Below, one piece after another: positions 47,930 to 61,450 of a stretch of 64,000 nt of DNA. The stretch is from Proteles cristata cristata (Eukaryota > Chordata > Mammalia > Carnivora > Hyaenidae). The DNA lies in contig JAESUZ010002877.1 in the NCBI GenBank assembly GCA_017311185.1, positions 735,001 to 799,000 of the forward strand, read 5' to 3'. Each line of letters begins with the position of its first letter. Position 1 is the stretch's first letter. The notes under the pieces are model-generated. The model worked only from the letters and a program-made list of their open reading frames with translations. It had not been told where the DNA came from and did not search any database. The position numbers were made by a program, and so were the translations under genes.

Positions 47930-48115
47930 TAAACTCTCACAGTAATTCTGTGTGGTACAAGCATAACTGTTGTTCCTTTGTTCCGATGAGGCACCTGAGA
48001 CCAAGAGGTTATGTGACTTGTTCAAGGTCATAACAACTCTTGAGTGGTGTAGCACGCTCTCAGATGCAGGTCTTCTGACTTCAGATGCTGTTCTTTCCAC
48101 TATATCACAGCTGTT
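47930..48115 (-). mobile_element. MIR-type ancient SINE, antisense
   Basis: Phrases gatgaggcacctgagacc, gttatgtgacttgttcaagg, tcagatgcaggtcttctga and ctttccactatatcacagct follow antisense MIR. It begins directly after exon 8. Confidence 0.55.
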
Positions 48116-48119
48116 GAGT

Positions 48120-48894
48120 ATAGGATAGAGTTTCCTTGATAATTTTTTCCAGCAGTTGGCTTAGAATACTCTTACCATTTCTTGGAAAAGTCCATGTTTA
48201 TGCTGCGCCGTTTCTGAAAGCAAAGTTACTTCAGTAATTGCTTCCATTCTGCTTTGCCTTGATGCATCCTAGATTCTTAGTTTTCATTATCATAATCATA
48301 CTGGGGAAAAAGTACAACACTGGGCCACAAGGAAGGGGCAGATCATATGGTGAGTCACAAGATAGGACATTTTCCCACTTTTGGGCGGCACAGATTATTG
48401 GAAACAAAGAATTGTCTATGAATTTATATCAGGTTTGGGAATATGCTACTGCCAATAAATCTTTTTCCCTGGGGCATAATTTATAGTAGAGGCAGATCCA
48501 TTTATTTACATCCTGTTAATCAGGGCTTCTCAGTTCCTAGGGCTGTAAATTGCCTCCCTGCTTTAATGCTGATTCAGAACATTCTCAGCCCTTCGATTTG
48601 TGCCAAAATCCTTGAAGTGCCAGCAGTGAGAAGTTAGCAATTCCTCAGTGAAGAATAAAAACTTAGGAACAAGACTTAGAAACAAGTTGATCCTCTTAAC
48701 AGAAATGAAGGGAAAAAATGAAAGTTACTGTAATTCGAAAAGGAAATTTGATAATAAAATTCCTAAACAAATGTATGAGAAAAACAGGACAACTTTTAAA
48801 ATTTGTGGCATCTTGTGAGAAACCCTCCAGTGCTTGGGGCTCATGCTGAAATGCGAATGAAGTAATAGTTTTGTAATTGAAGCTCTCTCTTTAG
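48120..48894 (+). other. MLH3: Rest of MLH3 intron 8
   Basis: Unique-looking AT-rich sequence; no gene or repeat was recognised. Confidence 0.6.
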
Positions 48895-49054
48895 GTGCTA
48901 CCACAAAAATCTGGAAGATCTGGGCCTTGAAATTATATTTCCAGACACGAACGATTCTCTAGTCCTTGTAGGAAAAGTACCACTCTGTTTTGTGCAAAGA
49001 GAAGCCAATGAGCTTCGAAGAGGAAGATCTCCTGTGACCAAGAGTATTGTGGAG
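48895..49054 (+). CDS. MLH3: MLH3 exon 9
   Basis: 160 nt, phase 2 to phase 0, encoding [20 protein letters not shown], then [20 protein letters not shown], then [13 protein letters not shown]. Acceptor ctctctttag, donor GAG|GTAAGA. The 5.6 kb intron 9 follows. Confidence 0.96.
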
Positions 49055-49084
49055 GTAAGACAGAGCCTTAGATGTTGAGAAAAT

Positions 49085-49560
49085 TGCTGAGTGTAACCTC
49101 CTGTTTTCTTTAGAAATTCTGTGTTCATCTTTCATCCAACAAGCATCAGTGCCTGCTCTGTGCCAGGTGCTAGAGATTAAAAGATGAATTAGCTCAAGGT
49201 GAAGAAAAGGACATTTAAATAATTATAAATACAATGACATTTGGCCAGTTAGAGGTATGTTCAAAGTGCTGTGGAAATACAGAATGATTACTGTATTACT
49301 GCCAGGGGGGTGGAGGTCAAGGAAGCTGTCACAGAAAAGCTAATTTTTTCCTTAGGAAGAATCTTACAGATTTCCTATAGCAGTAGGAGCCTGCCAAGTA
49401 CAGAAGAGAGGAGAAGGGCATTGTAGACATAACAGCAGTTACCGGAGACTTGGAGCCGATCCTGTGTTTAGGAACTACCAGGATATATGGCTCGACTTAA
49501 GATATATACGTAGTGGTGAACTAGATGAGGTTAGACAAGCCATCAAGACCAAGTCATAAA
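49085..49560. mobile_element. L2-like fragment
   Basis: Phrases tctttcatccaacaagcatc, gcctgctctgtgccaggtgc and agtgctgtggaaatacagaa. Strongly diverged. Confidence 0.45.
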
Positions 49561-49817
49561 GGGATTTAGCCTATTCTGCTAAGTAGTTTTCATTTCACCC
49601 TCTACATTTGTATTTTGATAAAGATCTGGAAAACTGCTTTTGGGATATGACATTGGAGGTGTTGAAGAGAACCATTACTTCTTATGTGTTCCACTTTTTT
49701 AAATAACAGTTTATTTTGTCTTCATTGCCTTTTCTTGGCTCCTTTCTGGTTTTCTATTAGAGTTTTCTTTATTTCTCCTTTTTTGTCCTCTGCTAGTTTA
49801 GAAGTTACATATTTCAG

Positions 49818-50037
49818 AGGTGCCTGGGTGGCTCAGTTAAGTGTCCGACTTTGGCTCAGGTCATGGTCTCACGGCTCTTGAGTTTGAGCCCCAAATTGGG
49901 CTCTTTGTTAACAGCACAGAGCCCGGAGCCTGCTTTGGATTCTGTTTCTCCCTCTCTCTGTGTCCCTCCCCCACTCATGCTCTGTCTCTCTCTGTCTCTC
50001 AAAAATGAATAAATGCTAAAAAAATTGTTTTTTAATG
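49818..50037 (+). mobile_element. Feline SINE copy
   Basis: Sense copy (ggtgcctgggtggctcagtt) with flanking gttacatat at both ends. Confidence 0.92.
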
Positions 50038-50219
50038 TTGTTACATATCCCATATGTATTATTTCAGATTAGCCTTGAATTTTAGCCTTAACAAAGTTTA
50101 AGGTAATTTGCTTCTCTGTTCTCTTCCTAAACTGTACAAAAACCTTATAACCTTTTTTCTTCCATCACTCAACTCCCATCTTCCATGTTGTTGCTCAGTA
50201 TTTTAATTTGGCCTTGGTT

Positions 50220-50447
50220 TTTTTTTTTTTTTCATTTTTAATGTTTATTTATTTTTGAGATAAAGGCAGAGACAGAAAGAGACAGTGTGAGCAGGAGGAG
50301 AGGGGCATAGAAAGAGAGGGAGACATAGAATCCGAAGCAGGCTCCAGGCTCTGAGCTGTCAGCACAGAGCCCGACACGGGGCTCAAACTCATAGACCACA
50401 AGATCATGACCTGAGCCAAAGTAGGACTGAGCCACCCGGGCACTCCA
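50220..50447 (-). mobile_element. Feline SINE copy
   Basis: Antisense copy; the head end reads gactgagccacccgggcact, with a deletion before it (taaccgactgag shortened). Confidence 0.9.
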
Positions 50448-50559
50448 GCTTGACCTTGTTTTGAATCTCCCTGCTAGTCATTAATTTTATAGAGTCAGTG
50501 TTTACCAGAGTCTTTGTTCATTGTTGCTCCTTGCATCCTATGATTCATTCTGTGTTCAG

Positions 50560-51290
50560 CTTTCTTTTTACTGAAATCTTTTAAAAGTTCTTTTATTAAG
50601 AGTCCATAAATGAGAGACTATCTTTGAAAATATCTTTATTTTTGCCTTCACACTTGCATGATTGTCTAGCTAAACATGGAATTCCATATTGTCAGTCATC
50701 CCTTAGCGTTTTGAGCACTTCAGTGTTCTCTATGCCGTTGAAGTCCATTGTCAATCTAGTTATCGTTACTTTGTAGGTAATCTGATTTTCTCTCTCATGG
50801 CTCTCAAAGACAGAGGTTTTCTCTGTCTTTGGTGTCTGTAGTTCCCTATGTGATGTATCTTTGTTTTCATTTCCTTCTTCAGATTCATCATGCTTCTTCC
50901 ACTTGGAAAGTGTACAGTTATTATCACTTCAAGCGCTGCTGCTTCTGCCATTCTCTCTCCTTTCCTAGAAATCCTGTCAGGTGTCTACTGGACCTTACTT
51001 TTTAACTTCTCTGTCATATTTCCCATCGTCTTATCTCTTTGTGACACATTATCTTCCAGTGAATTGAATTCTTTCTTCACCTCCTGTTAAATCATATGGT
51101 TAACTGATCCACTGAACTTTTTATTGTTTACTTCCAGAATTATGGTTAGTTTTTTTCTCATATCTATCTGTTCTTTTTTCATGGTGTCCTATTTAATTCG
51201 TTGTGGTTTCTACTCCTTATTTATCTCTAGCTGTTTGGAGCACAAGTAAAGCCACATGAACTCAATCTACGATTTTCCCAGAAGTCTGAA
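50560..51290 (-). mobile_element. Old LINE-1-like fragment
   Basis: Antisense wording of old L1 3' regions: ctaaacatggaattccatat, ttttgagcacttcagtgttc, gtaggtaatctgattttctc, atcctgtcaggtgtctactg. Frame decayed. Assigned by pattern only. Confidence 0.45.
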
Positions 51291-51339
51291 TTACTTTAGT
51301 CATATCTAAAAGTAAAAATTAGAAGATAGGTTTAGTGGA

Positions 51340-52330
51340 CAAATTGTATGATGGATTGATATGGGAAATGTTTGAGGCAGGGGGCGCAATTGAGAAGCTA
51401 TTGCACTGGTTCAGATAGAAGAGGATGAGGACCTAAGTCAATAGCATTGGGAATTGAGAGGAGAGACATATTTGAAACATAAGTTAGAAAGTAGAATTAA
51501 GAGGACCTGGTGAGCAATAGAAAGTATAAAAGGGATAAAGGAGAAAATATAAGATAGAATTCTGAAGGTTCTAGATTGGATGACTGGAAGGATGGTACTG
51601 CCATCTCCAGAAAAAGGAAGTAGAGGAAGAGGGGTAAACCTACCTGGGGAGTTCTGGGTTTAGATGCATTGAATGTGCCTTCACGTGGGGCTGTTTAGTG
51701 GATAGGCAGGCATACTGATCTGTGCTTGGGAAAGAAGCCTGGGCTGTGTGTACATATTGGGTAGTTAATATACATATTTTTATAACATCCAAAGCTGGAG
51801 AAGGGTGTAGAAGAAGTGTGAGTGTCTAGGGAGAATATGAAGAATAAGAAGAGAGGAGAGCAAAGGGTGGAGTTGGTGGAACACCAGCATTCAGGATGCA
51901 TATATTTTGGCAGAGGTCTGAAAAACTACTGCTCAAAAGGAGAAACTGTAAAGGATGATTGAAAATATTTGGTCAGAGAGAGAGGAAGAAACAGGAAAAG
52001 GTAATATTACTAAAACCAATGAAAGTTTTAAACAAGAAGGAAATGGTCAACAGTAGCCATTGAACCTGAAAAGTTGGATTTGGCAATCACAAGCACAGTA
52101 TTTGTTCCATGGTGGCATCTGCTTGTAGGGGTGGGTGGGGGGGTGCCAAACACAGGTTGCTCTGGGTCAGGGAGGGAGTGGAGGGAGAAGAGGTGGAGCT
52201 AAGTAGACTGTTCTCTCGAGATCTTTCAGAAGAAGAGAGAGAGGGTGAGAGCTAAAGGTGGTCTGCAGTGTGGGGCAGGACATGGGGTGAAGGAAAGAAT
52301 TTGGTTTGTTTTTAGATGCGAGAGACTTAA
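51340..52330. mobile_element. L2-like degenerate region
   Basis: Purine-rich diverged sequence (gagaagctattgcactggtt; gaatgtgccttcacgtgggg; gagagagagggtgagagcta) resembling old L2 internal sequence. Low certainty. Confidence 0.35.
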
Positions 52331-52803
52331 GCGTGTCTGTAGGCTAAGGGGAGAAGGCATTCGAGTGGAAAAGGCAGTTATAGTGCCAGTGCTTGGACCA
52401 TCATGAGTGTAGCCCTTCCAGAACTGCCCTCTAATCAGACAACCTTTGCTTTGCTCTCAGCAGTGCTCTTTTTCCCAACACAGCCTTTTTTCTCCAGAGC
52501 TCCTCCTCCAAATTGTCTTAAATCCAAAAGATAAGATCTGTTAGAATCTTTTGTTGTAATTGAATCTCTAAGTATTTAACCAGAAAATTATAATAAAAAC
52601 TTTTCCCAAAGAGACTTCAAAGACTACTGGTAAGGAGTTTACTTCAAATTGAAATAAAGCTATGGCTTCAGAAAATCTTGACTATGTTGAGTCACACTGC
52701 TCAGGAGAGATTTTGTTAATTCTGGAAGAAGCCAGAACACTTCTGGTATCTTGAAAAGGTGGTGACTACTTGGATCCTAATGGATGAAAGATCACGAATA
52801 TTT

Positions 52804-53240
52804 AAAAAAAAAATTTTTTTTTTTCTGGGGGGCGCCTGGGTGGCTTAGTCGGTTAAGTGTCCGACTTTCGCTTAGGTCATGATCTCGCAGTTCGTGGGTT
52901 CAAGCCGCGTCAGGCTCTGTGCTGACTGCCAGCTCAGAGCCTGGAGCCTGTTTCAGTCTGTGACTCCCTCTCTCTCTGACCCTCCCCTGCTCACGCTGTC
53001 TCTCTCTCTCCTAAAAATAAATAAAACATTAAAAAAAAATTTTTTTTTATTATTTATTTTTGAGAGACAGAGTGTGAGTGGGGGAGGGACAGAGAGAGAA
53101 GGAGACACAGAATCCAAAGCAGGCTCCAGGCTCCCAGCCATCAGCACAGAGCCCGACGTGGGCCTCGAACCCATGAACCGGGAGATCATGACCTGAGCCG
53201 AAGTCGGAGGCCCAACTGACTGAGCCACTCAGGCGCCCCT
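52804..53240 (-). mobile_element. Feline SINE split at its A-tail by another SINE
   Basis: Antisense copy whose body and head lie at 53032-53240. Its outer duplication aaagatcacgaatattt / aaagatcacaaatattt stands at 52787-52803 and 53241-53257, enclosing the second SINE. Confidence 0.9.
52828..53031 (+). mobile_element. Feline SINE, young subfamily, in inverted pair
   Basis: Sense copy inserted in the T-rich tail of the antisense SINE, leaving a run of A then T at both joins. The two form an inverted pair with almost no spacer. Confidence 0.94.
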
Positions 53241-54375
53241 AAAGATCACAAATATTTTCTATAAAGTTCTGTTCTTTAGCTTGATGAATGCACCTTTTTA
53301 ATATTAAGTTATCTGATATTAATTGAACCACTGAATTGTGAAATGAACAGAGATACCATCTATCTCCCCTTCACAGGCTTAAAAAATGATGTGTCACAAG
53401 TCCCAGATGACCAAGCACAAGAGAGAATGGGAAAGAGGTTAGGTTTGATCAAGGTCCACACTAAGCTTTACTAATAATGTGTCAGGTGTTATGAAACATC
53501 TTTCTGTGTAGGTTTATTTGGGAACGTATGTGGCTTATGAAAACTATATAGTATCTACCACCCAGCTCCTGGTAACTATGCCCATTTATAAGCATGGTGG
53601 ACTAGGGTGTCTTTGAGGAAAGGGAGAATTTTCTGAGTCTGGTTTCACAAGATCTACCATGTTGTAATCCTAGGAAGGTGATTGATTCATAGCCAATTCT
53701 AGGAGTAAAAAAAATCTTGTGTTTTCTTATAAAGAAATTATTAAAGGTGCCACATCTCAAAACAGTTTTTTAGTTCTGAAGGTTAAACAAATTGGTAGCA
53801 TGAAAAATGGCATCTGCTTTAAATTTCTTTGAAGTCCTTTTGTAAATATTAATATCTGCAGGGGTAACTTTTGAAAAGGGACAGAGATATGCTAGTGAGG
53901 AGAAACTCTCAACAAAATGCCTCAGAAAATAAGCTTTTTGACCCCAAAGGGAATTGTCAAAAAAAAAAAGTCTGTGGGAACTAATGTGACTACTTACATT
54001 TATGATCTATCTAAGCGAGCATCCCGCTCAGTGCTCCATTGTGTTGATGATTGTTGTGTATTGATTCCATTTGTGTGTAATATTACACTTGCTCTGGCTA
54101 ACATCTGAAATACAAGCAGCCTCTTAGTGAGAAGACTCCCTGATATTTAGAGTCTGTTGAATCATCAAGGCTGCTCTCAGCAGTTACATAAGCTCATGAG
54201 TTATGAGCTATCTTTGGAGCAAGTTTTAGTTTCTGCTAAGTATATTCTGTCTTCAATAGGAGTTTTATTAAATTGTTTTGGTATTTCATATTCAGAGTGC
54301 CTCACAACAAATAGATTATTTGCACCTAAGTGCTGTATTGCTGGAACTCTCTCCTTTATGAGGCATATTTTTAAA

Positions 54376-54589
54376 AATTTTCCTTAATTTATTTTGAGAG
54401 AAAGAGGGGGGGGAGGGGCAGAGAGAGAGGGACAGAGAGAGAGAGAGACAGAGAGAGAGAGAATCCCAAGCAGGCTCCATGCTGTCATTGCTGAGCCCGA
54501 CACAGGGCTCAGTCCCACCCCCATGAGATCATGATCCGAGCTGAAATCAAGAGTCAGACACTCAACCGACTGAGCCACCCAGATGCCCC
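54376..54589 (-). mobile_element. Feline SINE just upstream of MLH3 exon 10
   Basis: Antisense copy with flanks aggcatatttttaaa / aggtgtatttttaaa. It ends about 75 bases before the 24-nt exon 10. Confidence 0.92.
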
Positions 54590-54627
54590 AGGAGGTGTAT
54601 TTTTAAACTTTAAAAGAACAGTTATAA

Positions 54628-57252
<2,625 letters not shown>

Positions 57253-57375
57253 ATTAAACCCAATCTTGCTAAACTTCGCAAAATGGCCCAGGCCTGGCAT
57301 CTCTTTGGAAAAGCGGAAAGATGTGAAACAAGGCGTGGCCTGCGGGCATCCATGCCTCCTTGTGAGCCACCATAA
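57253..57375 (+). CDS. MLH3: MLH3 exon 13 (last coding exon)
   Basis: Encodes the last 40 residues ([20 protein letters not shown] ... MPPCEPP) and TAA at 57373-57375. Acceptor cttcccacag. The end C-E-P-P equals the human C-terminus. The joined coding sequence is 4,410 nt without a frame break. Confidence 0.97.
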   Translation: MKPNLAKLRKMAQAWHLFGKAERCETRRGLRASMPPCEPP

Positions 57376-57880
57376 GAACAGAATGATTGATCCGTCAGGA
57401 ACCAGAGGGATGCTAACTGCCTCTGAGCAGAGAGCTTGGGCAGCAGGTACCAGCAGAGTCCGAGTCCCCTGGGGCCCCAAGCAACATGATCAGTAGGTCG
57501 TGAGCAGATGGTCCCTCCAAGCTAAAGACAGTTCATGCATCTGCAGCCATGGACACAGGAGGTTGCCTTTTAACATCTACTTTTTATAACTTATTTAGAG
57601 ATAAAAAATTTAATGACTAATTGGTTCATTTGTGGGGTTTTTTTTGTTTTTTTGTGTTTTTTTTGGTGGAGGGAGAGGGTAGCTTGGTTTTGGTTTTGCA
57701 ATTTTTTCCAGCCTCATAGTTTGCATTGATGCTGAACTCCCGGGGATCCATTCTGCCTTCCTAGACAGCCCATAGCCACGCTCCATTGATCCCCTCCTTC
57801 CCCCAAGCCTTCTTGATCCCTCACTGCTGCTGCTGTAATTTACATTCTAAATCTCAGACTTAAAGAGTTTCTCTACACTC

Positions 57881-57886
57881 AATAAA
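57881..57886 (+). promoter_or_regulatory. Proximal poly(A) signal of MLH3
   Basis: Canonical AATAAA about 505 bases after the stop codon. Confidence 0.6.
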
Positions 57887-57962
57887 AACGTCCCCTGCAG
57901 TCTTTCATCAGACCTATAGTTAGATTATTTTAGGGATTAAAAACCATTGGTAAAGAAATACA

Positions 57963-58145
57963 GGGGCGCCTGGGTGGCTCAGTCGGTTGAGCATCCGACT
58001 TCAGCTCAGGTCATGATCTCACAGTTTGTGAGTTCAAGCCCCACATCCGGCTCTGTGCTGACAGCTCAGAGCCTGGAGCCTCCTTCTCTCTGTGTCCCAC
58101 CCCTACTTGCACTCTGTCTGCCTCTCAAAAATAAAATGATAAGAA
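57963..58145 (+). mobile_element. Feline SINE in the MLH3 3' UTR
   Basis: Sense copy (ggggcgcctgggtggctcag ... ctcaaaaataaaatgataag), slightly shortened in the body, about 75 bases after the proximal poly(A) signal. Confidence 0.93.
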
Positions 58146-59559
58146 GAGAGGGAGAGAAACAAGGACCAGGATAGAAGAGAGACAATTTAAACTCTTGTCC
58201 TGTTGTGTGTCTTACTGCCTCTGCAAGACCTCATTCAGAGTCTGATACTGTCACAGCCCAACTGGTAAAATGGTCAAAGTACTAGGACTTGTTTTTTAAA
58301 CTATGATTTTCTTGGTACTTTAAAAGTATCTCTTCATGTGAAAACAATGTTCATATCAAAAAGCAGCATTTATTCTTTCAACCTAACCAGATATGTTCTC
58401 TACAATTTTTCAGGAGACAACAGTTCTTTTGGTCTCTTTCAAATTATATCTTAGTTTTATTACAGAATGCCTATCTAATGGCCTCATAATTTCATTTGGG
58501 ACCAGGACTGATCTTCGTGCAAATGCTTATTATGCCATCCTTAATCTGTATTTCCTCTACCTTTTTAAAAAGTTTGATTTCTGGTTAATAAGACTCAGTA
58601 GACTAAAGTTTTATAGAAAGACAAAAAGGAAAGCAAAAAACCAGCTGGTAATGTTTATTGCAACTGGGATCCCGTACAATGAGAAAGACACTGCAGTGAG
58701 AATTTCCACTTTTGTATTTTGCAGCCTGCTGAAATTGGCCTTTGTATCAATGGAGTGATTTTTCTCATTTTTTAATACAGGAAACACATTTGTACTCATG
58801 GAAGAAAACTCTGTTTGCCAGCAGCCCTGCAGTGAATCTTACAGGAGCAATGAAGTATTGCATTCATTAGTGTGTGTCTCAGAGAAGGTTCAGGAAAAGC
58901 CTTCACTGGTTTTCAAGGAGATCCTTGTAGAATTACGTAATTGGAACCCTGAAGAATAGGCACCACTGTCTAAAAATGGCCTTTATTCTTCTTAATATAT
59001 ATAAACGATTTCATAGACTGGGAGACATGACCTGCAAAAGGAGGGTGTCTTCAGGGGATTTACAAGGCTGTCAGGGTCTCTGCCTCCAGGCCCAGTGGGG
59101 TGTTGTGGCCTCTGGACCTCTGCTTTCACTCTCCAGAGCGATACGAGGCCATCTGTCCTAGGGGTTTAAAGTATTTTTCAGGTTAGACCAATTTGTGGGA
59201 TTAAAAAAAGTGTTATGATATTTCTTATATTAAGATAACGGGTGCAGTTTCAAAATGTTCTGCTATAATCTCAGACTACTGTTTTTTTGAGAATAGCAGA
59301 GGATTAGAAAAAGTTCTCCATAAATAATGTAATAATCATCCTGGCTAGCCTGACTCAAGCAATGGAAGAGATAATTATCCTGTTTTCATAATTTATAAAT
59401 TCAGTTGCATGCATCAGCATAAAACCAACCTATTAGCCAAAAATATCTAACATTACTTTTATTGCCTGTTAGGATTTGGTTTTGTTCTGTTTTGTTTTTA
59501 CCTTTACTTGCCCCAGCGCAAAGGCATACTAACACATGATAGTAATCATTAACACCTTT

Positions 59560-59735
59560 GTGGTGCTTCAAGGTTACAAAATAATTTTTGCATGTGTTAT
59601 TTGAATTTCTTGGCAACCCATGAGATAAGGTGGTATTACGCTCCCCATTTTATAAAGGCTGAAATATATTAAGTGATTGTCTAAGATCACACAGTTACTT
59701 AGTGGTAAACTAATGGTAAACAAGTTTTCTGGCTC
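59560..59735 (-). mobile_element. MIR-type ancient SINE, antisense
   Basis: Phrases cttggcaacccatgagataa, ctccccattttataaaggc, ctaagatcacacagttactt and tggtaaacaagttttctggc. Confidence 0.55.
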
Positions 59736-59837
59736 CAATAACAAGAATGAATGTTACCATTTATTAAGGGCCTACTGTATATACCCAATGCTTTGTGTAC
59801 ATTATTACTAATCCTTAAAACAGTTGTTAGCAAGCTA

Positions 59838-60064
59838 ATCTCTTTTTTTTTTTTTTTTTAAGTTTTATTCATTTGAGAGAGAGAGTGTTTACTCACACGC
59901 GCATGAGTTGGGGAGGGGTAGAGAGAGAGGGAGAAAGAGAATCTCAAGCAGGCTCTGCCTGGTCAGGTCAGCGGAATGGGACATGAACTCGCAAACTGTG
60001 AGATCATGACCTGAGCCAAGATCAAGAGTCAGACGCTCAACTGACTGAGCCAGCCAGGCGCCCT
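59838..60064 (-). mobile_element. Feline SINE copy
   Basis: Antisense copy with T-rich tail, GA body and ctcaactgactgagccagcc at the head. It splits an older MIR/L2-like piece. Confidence 0.9.
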
Positions 60065-60411
60065 GCTGATGTGTCTTTTAACAGTGAGACTGCTAAGCCT
60101 CAGAGCTGTTACTCCATTTGCTAAAAGAGCCAGAATTCAGACCCAGATCTGGGTGGCTTCACGTTGCATGCTCCTTCCCATTGTTATCCCGTGCTACCCA
60201 TATATTTTTAATTTATTAGGGACTTACCAGTTTGTAAACTTTGTAGTTCAACTTTATTAGATTCTGGTTGGTGGAGACTTCATTAACTTCAGAGTGAAAC
60301 TTGAAAGTTGTGATGTGCGATGAAGCCGTTCTCAAGAGTTCCATTTTTTGGGAACATTCATCACAATTATATTTGAAATAGGGTGCATGTCTTCAAGAAG
60401 CTTAGCTTTAG

Positions 60412-60619
60412 AGGTGCCTGGGTGGCTCAGTTAGTTAAGTGACCAACTTCAGCTCAGGTCATGATCTCATGGTTCGTGGGTTCGAGCCCCACGTTGGGCT
60501 CTGTGCTGACAGCCAGCTCAGAGACTGGAGCCTGTCTTTGGATTCTGTGTCTCCCTCTCTCTCTGACCCTCCCCTGCTCATGCTGTCTCTCAAAAATAAA
60601 TAAAAACATAAAAAAAAAA
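60412..60619 (+). mobile_element. Feline SINE copy
   Basis: Sense copy with a perfect 17-bp duplication (aagaagcttagctttag) at 60395-60411 and 60620-60636. Confidence 0.95.
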
Positions 60620-61427
60620 AAGAAGCTTAGCTTTAGTCAGGACAAGGAAACTGATGATAGAATGTGGTAACTTCCTCTAGTTTAGAGGTCACGGAGTTAT
60701 AGCTATGTCATTTTTACTGGGATAAGAAGAGGTAACAGTTCTGTCAGTAAGAAAAGCCATAGATGATAATAGGGGCTAGACTCAGAAAAGCTTAAGGGAA
60801 AGCTTAGAGTGTAGGCTAGAAGGGAGGGAAGAGACAGGGGAGAGAGCTAGGGAAAGGTCCAGAACCTAGCTGGTGATCTGGAAGTCTGTGAGCAGTTGAG
60901 AATGGAGAGGTTCTAGCAATCACACATCAGAGTGAGGCAAAGAAAAGACCAGACAGAAATGAACAGATGGGATCTGAACCTAACAGTGGAAAAAAAATAA
61001 GGCAGCCGAAACAGGGGCAGAGCAGGAAGGGGCCCAAGACCAAGTTCTAGAGATGTGCAGGGGCCTGAGGAAGCCATGCCAAGGAGAAGAACAGATGCAG
61101 AGGACTGTTCCCAGAGAGCATGGACACCTGTGCTCATCGGGAGCTTCAAGCAGGAGCCAGTGGCGGCATGTCTGAATGAAGGGAAGAGCAGTTTCTGGGA
61201 CAAAGTCGGACTCTTTCTACCCGTTTTCCATCTGAAGTGCCACTCCGTTCCATCAGAACCTTTACAAAAGCAGGCTAACAAGAAGAACTGACTGGTTTAT
61301 TTGCTGTTACCTGTCATGCCTTTTCACACTTTCTCAGCTGAAGTTGCTTATCAGTAGTGAGATGGCAAGAAGGTGGGCTCAGAAGAGAAGGATGTCTGGG
61401 AAACCAAAAATCTGGATAACCTCGCCA

Positions 61428-61433
61428 AATAAA
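61428..61433 (+). promoter_or_regulatory. Distal poly(A) signal candidate of MLH3
   Basis: AATAAA followed by a T/C-rich stretch, about 4.05 kb after the stop codon. Confidence 0.5.
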
Positions 61434-61450
61434 CCCTTCCTTCTCTTTCT

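Larger units (their letters stand above)
57376..61450 (+). other. MLH3: MLH3 3' UTR (proximal and long forms)
   Basis: A proximal AATAAA at 57881-57886 would give a trailer of about 0.5 kb. The next clear signal (61428-61433) would give about 4 kb. I recall that human MLH3 has a long trailer, so the long form is plausible. It contains SINEs at 57.96-58.14, 59.84-60.06 and 60.41-60.62 kb and MIR-like sequence near 59.6 and 60.1 kb. Open frames here (for example 58393-58758) look non-coding. Confidence 0.6.

Noticed and set aside
58393..58758. 121-codon open frame in the MLH3 3' UTR
   Set aside because: AT-rich composition, no domain, no start context; typical of chance frames in a long trailer.
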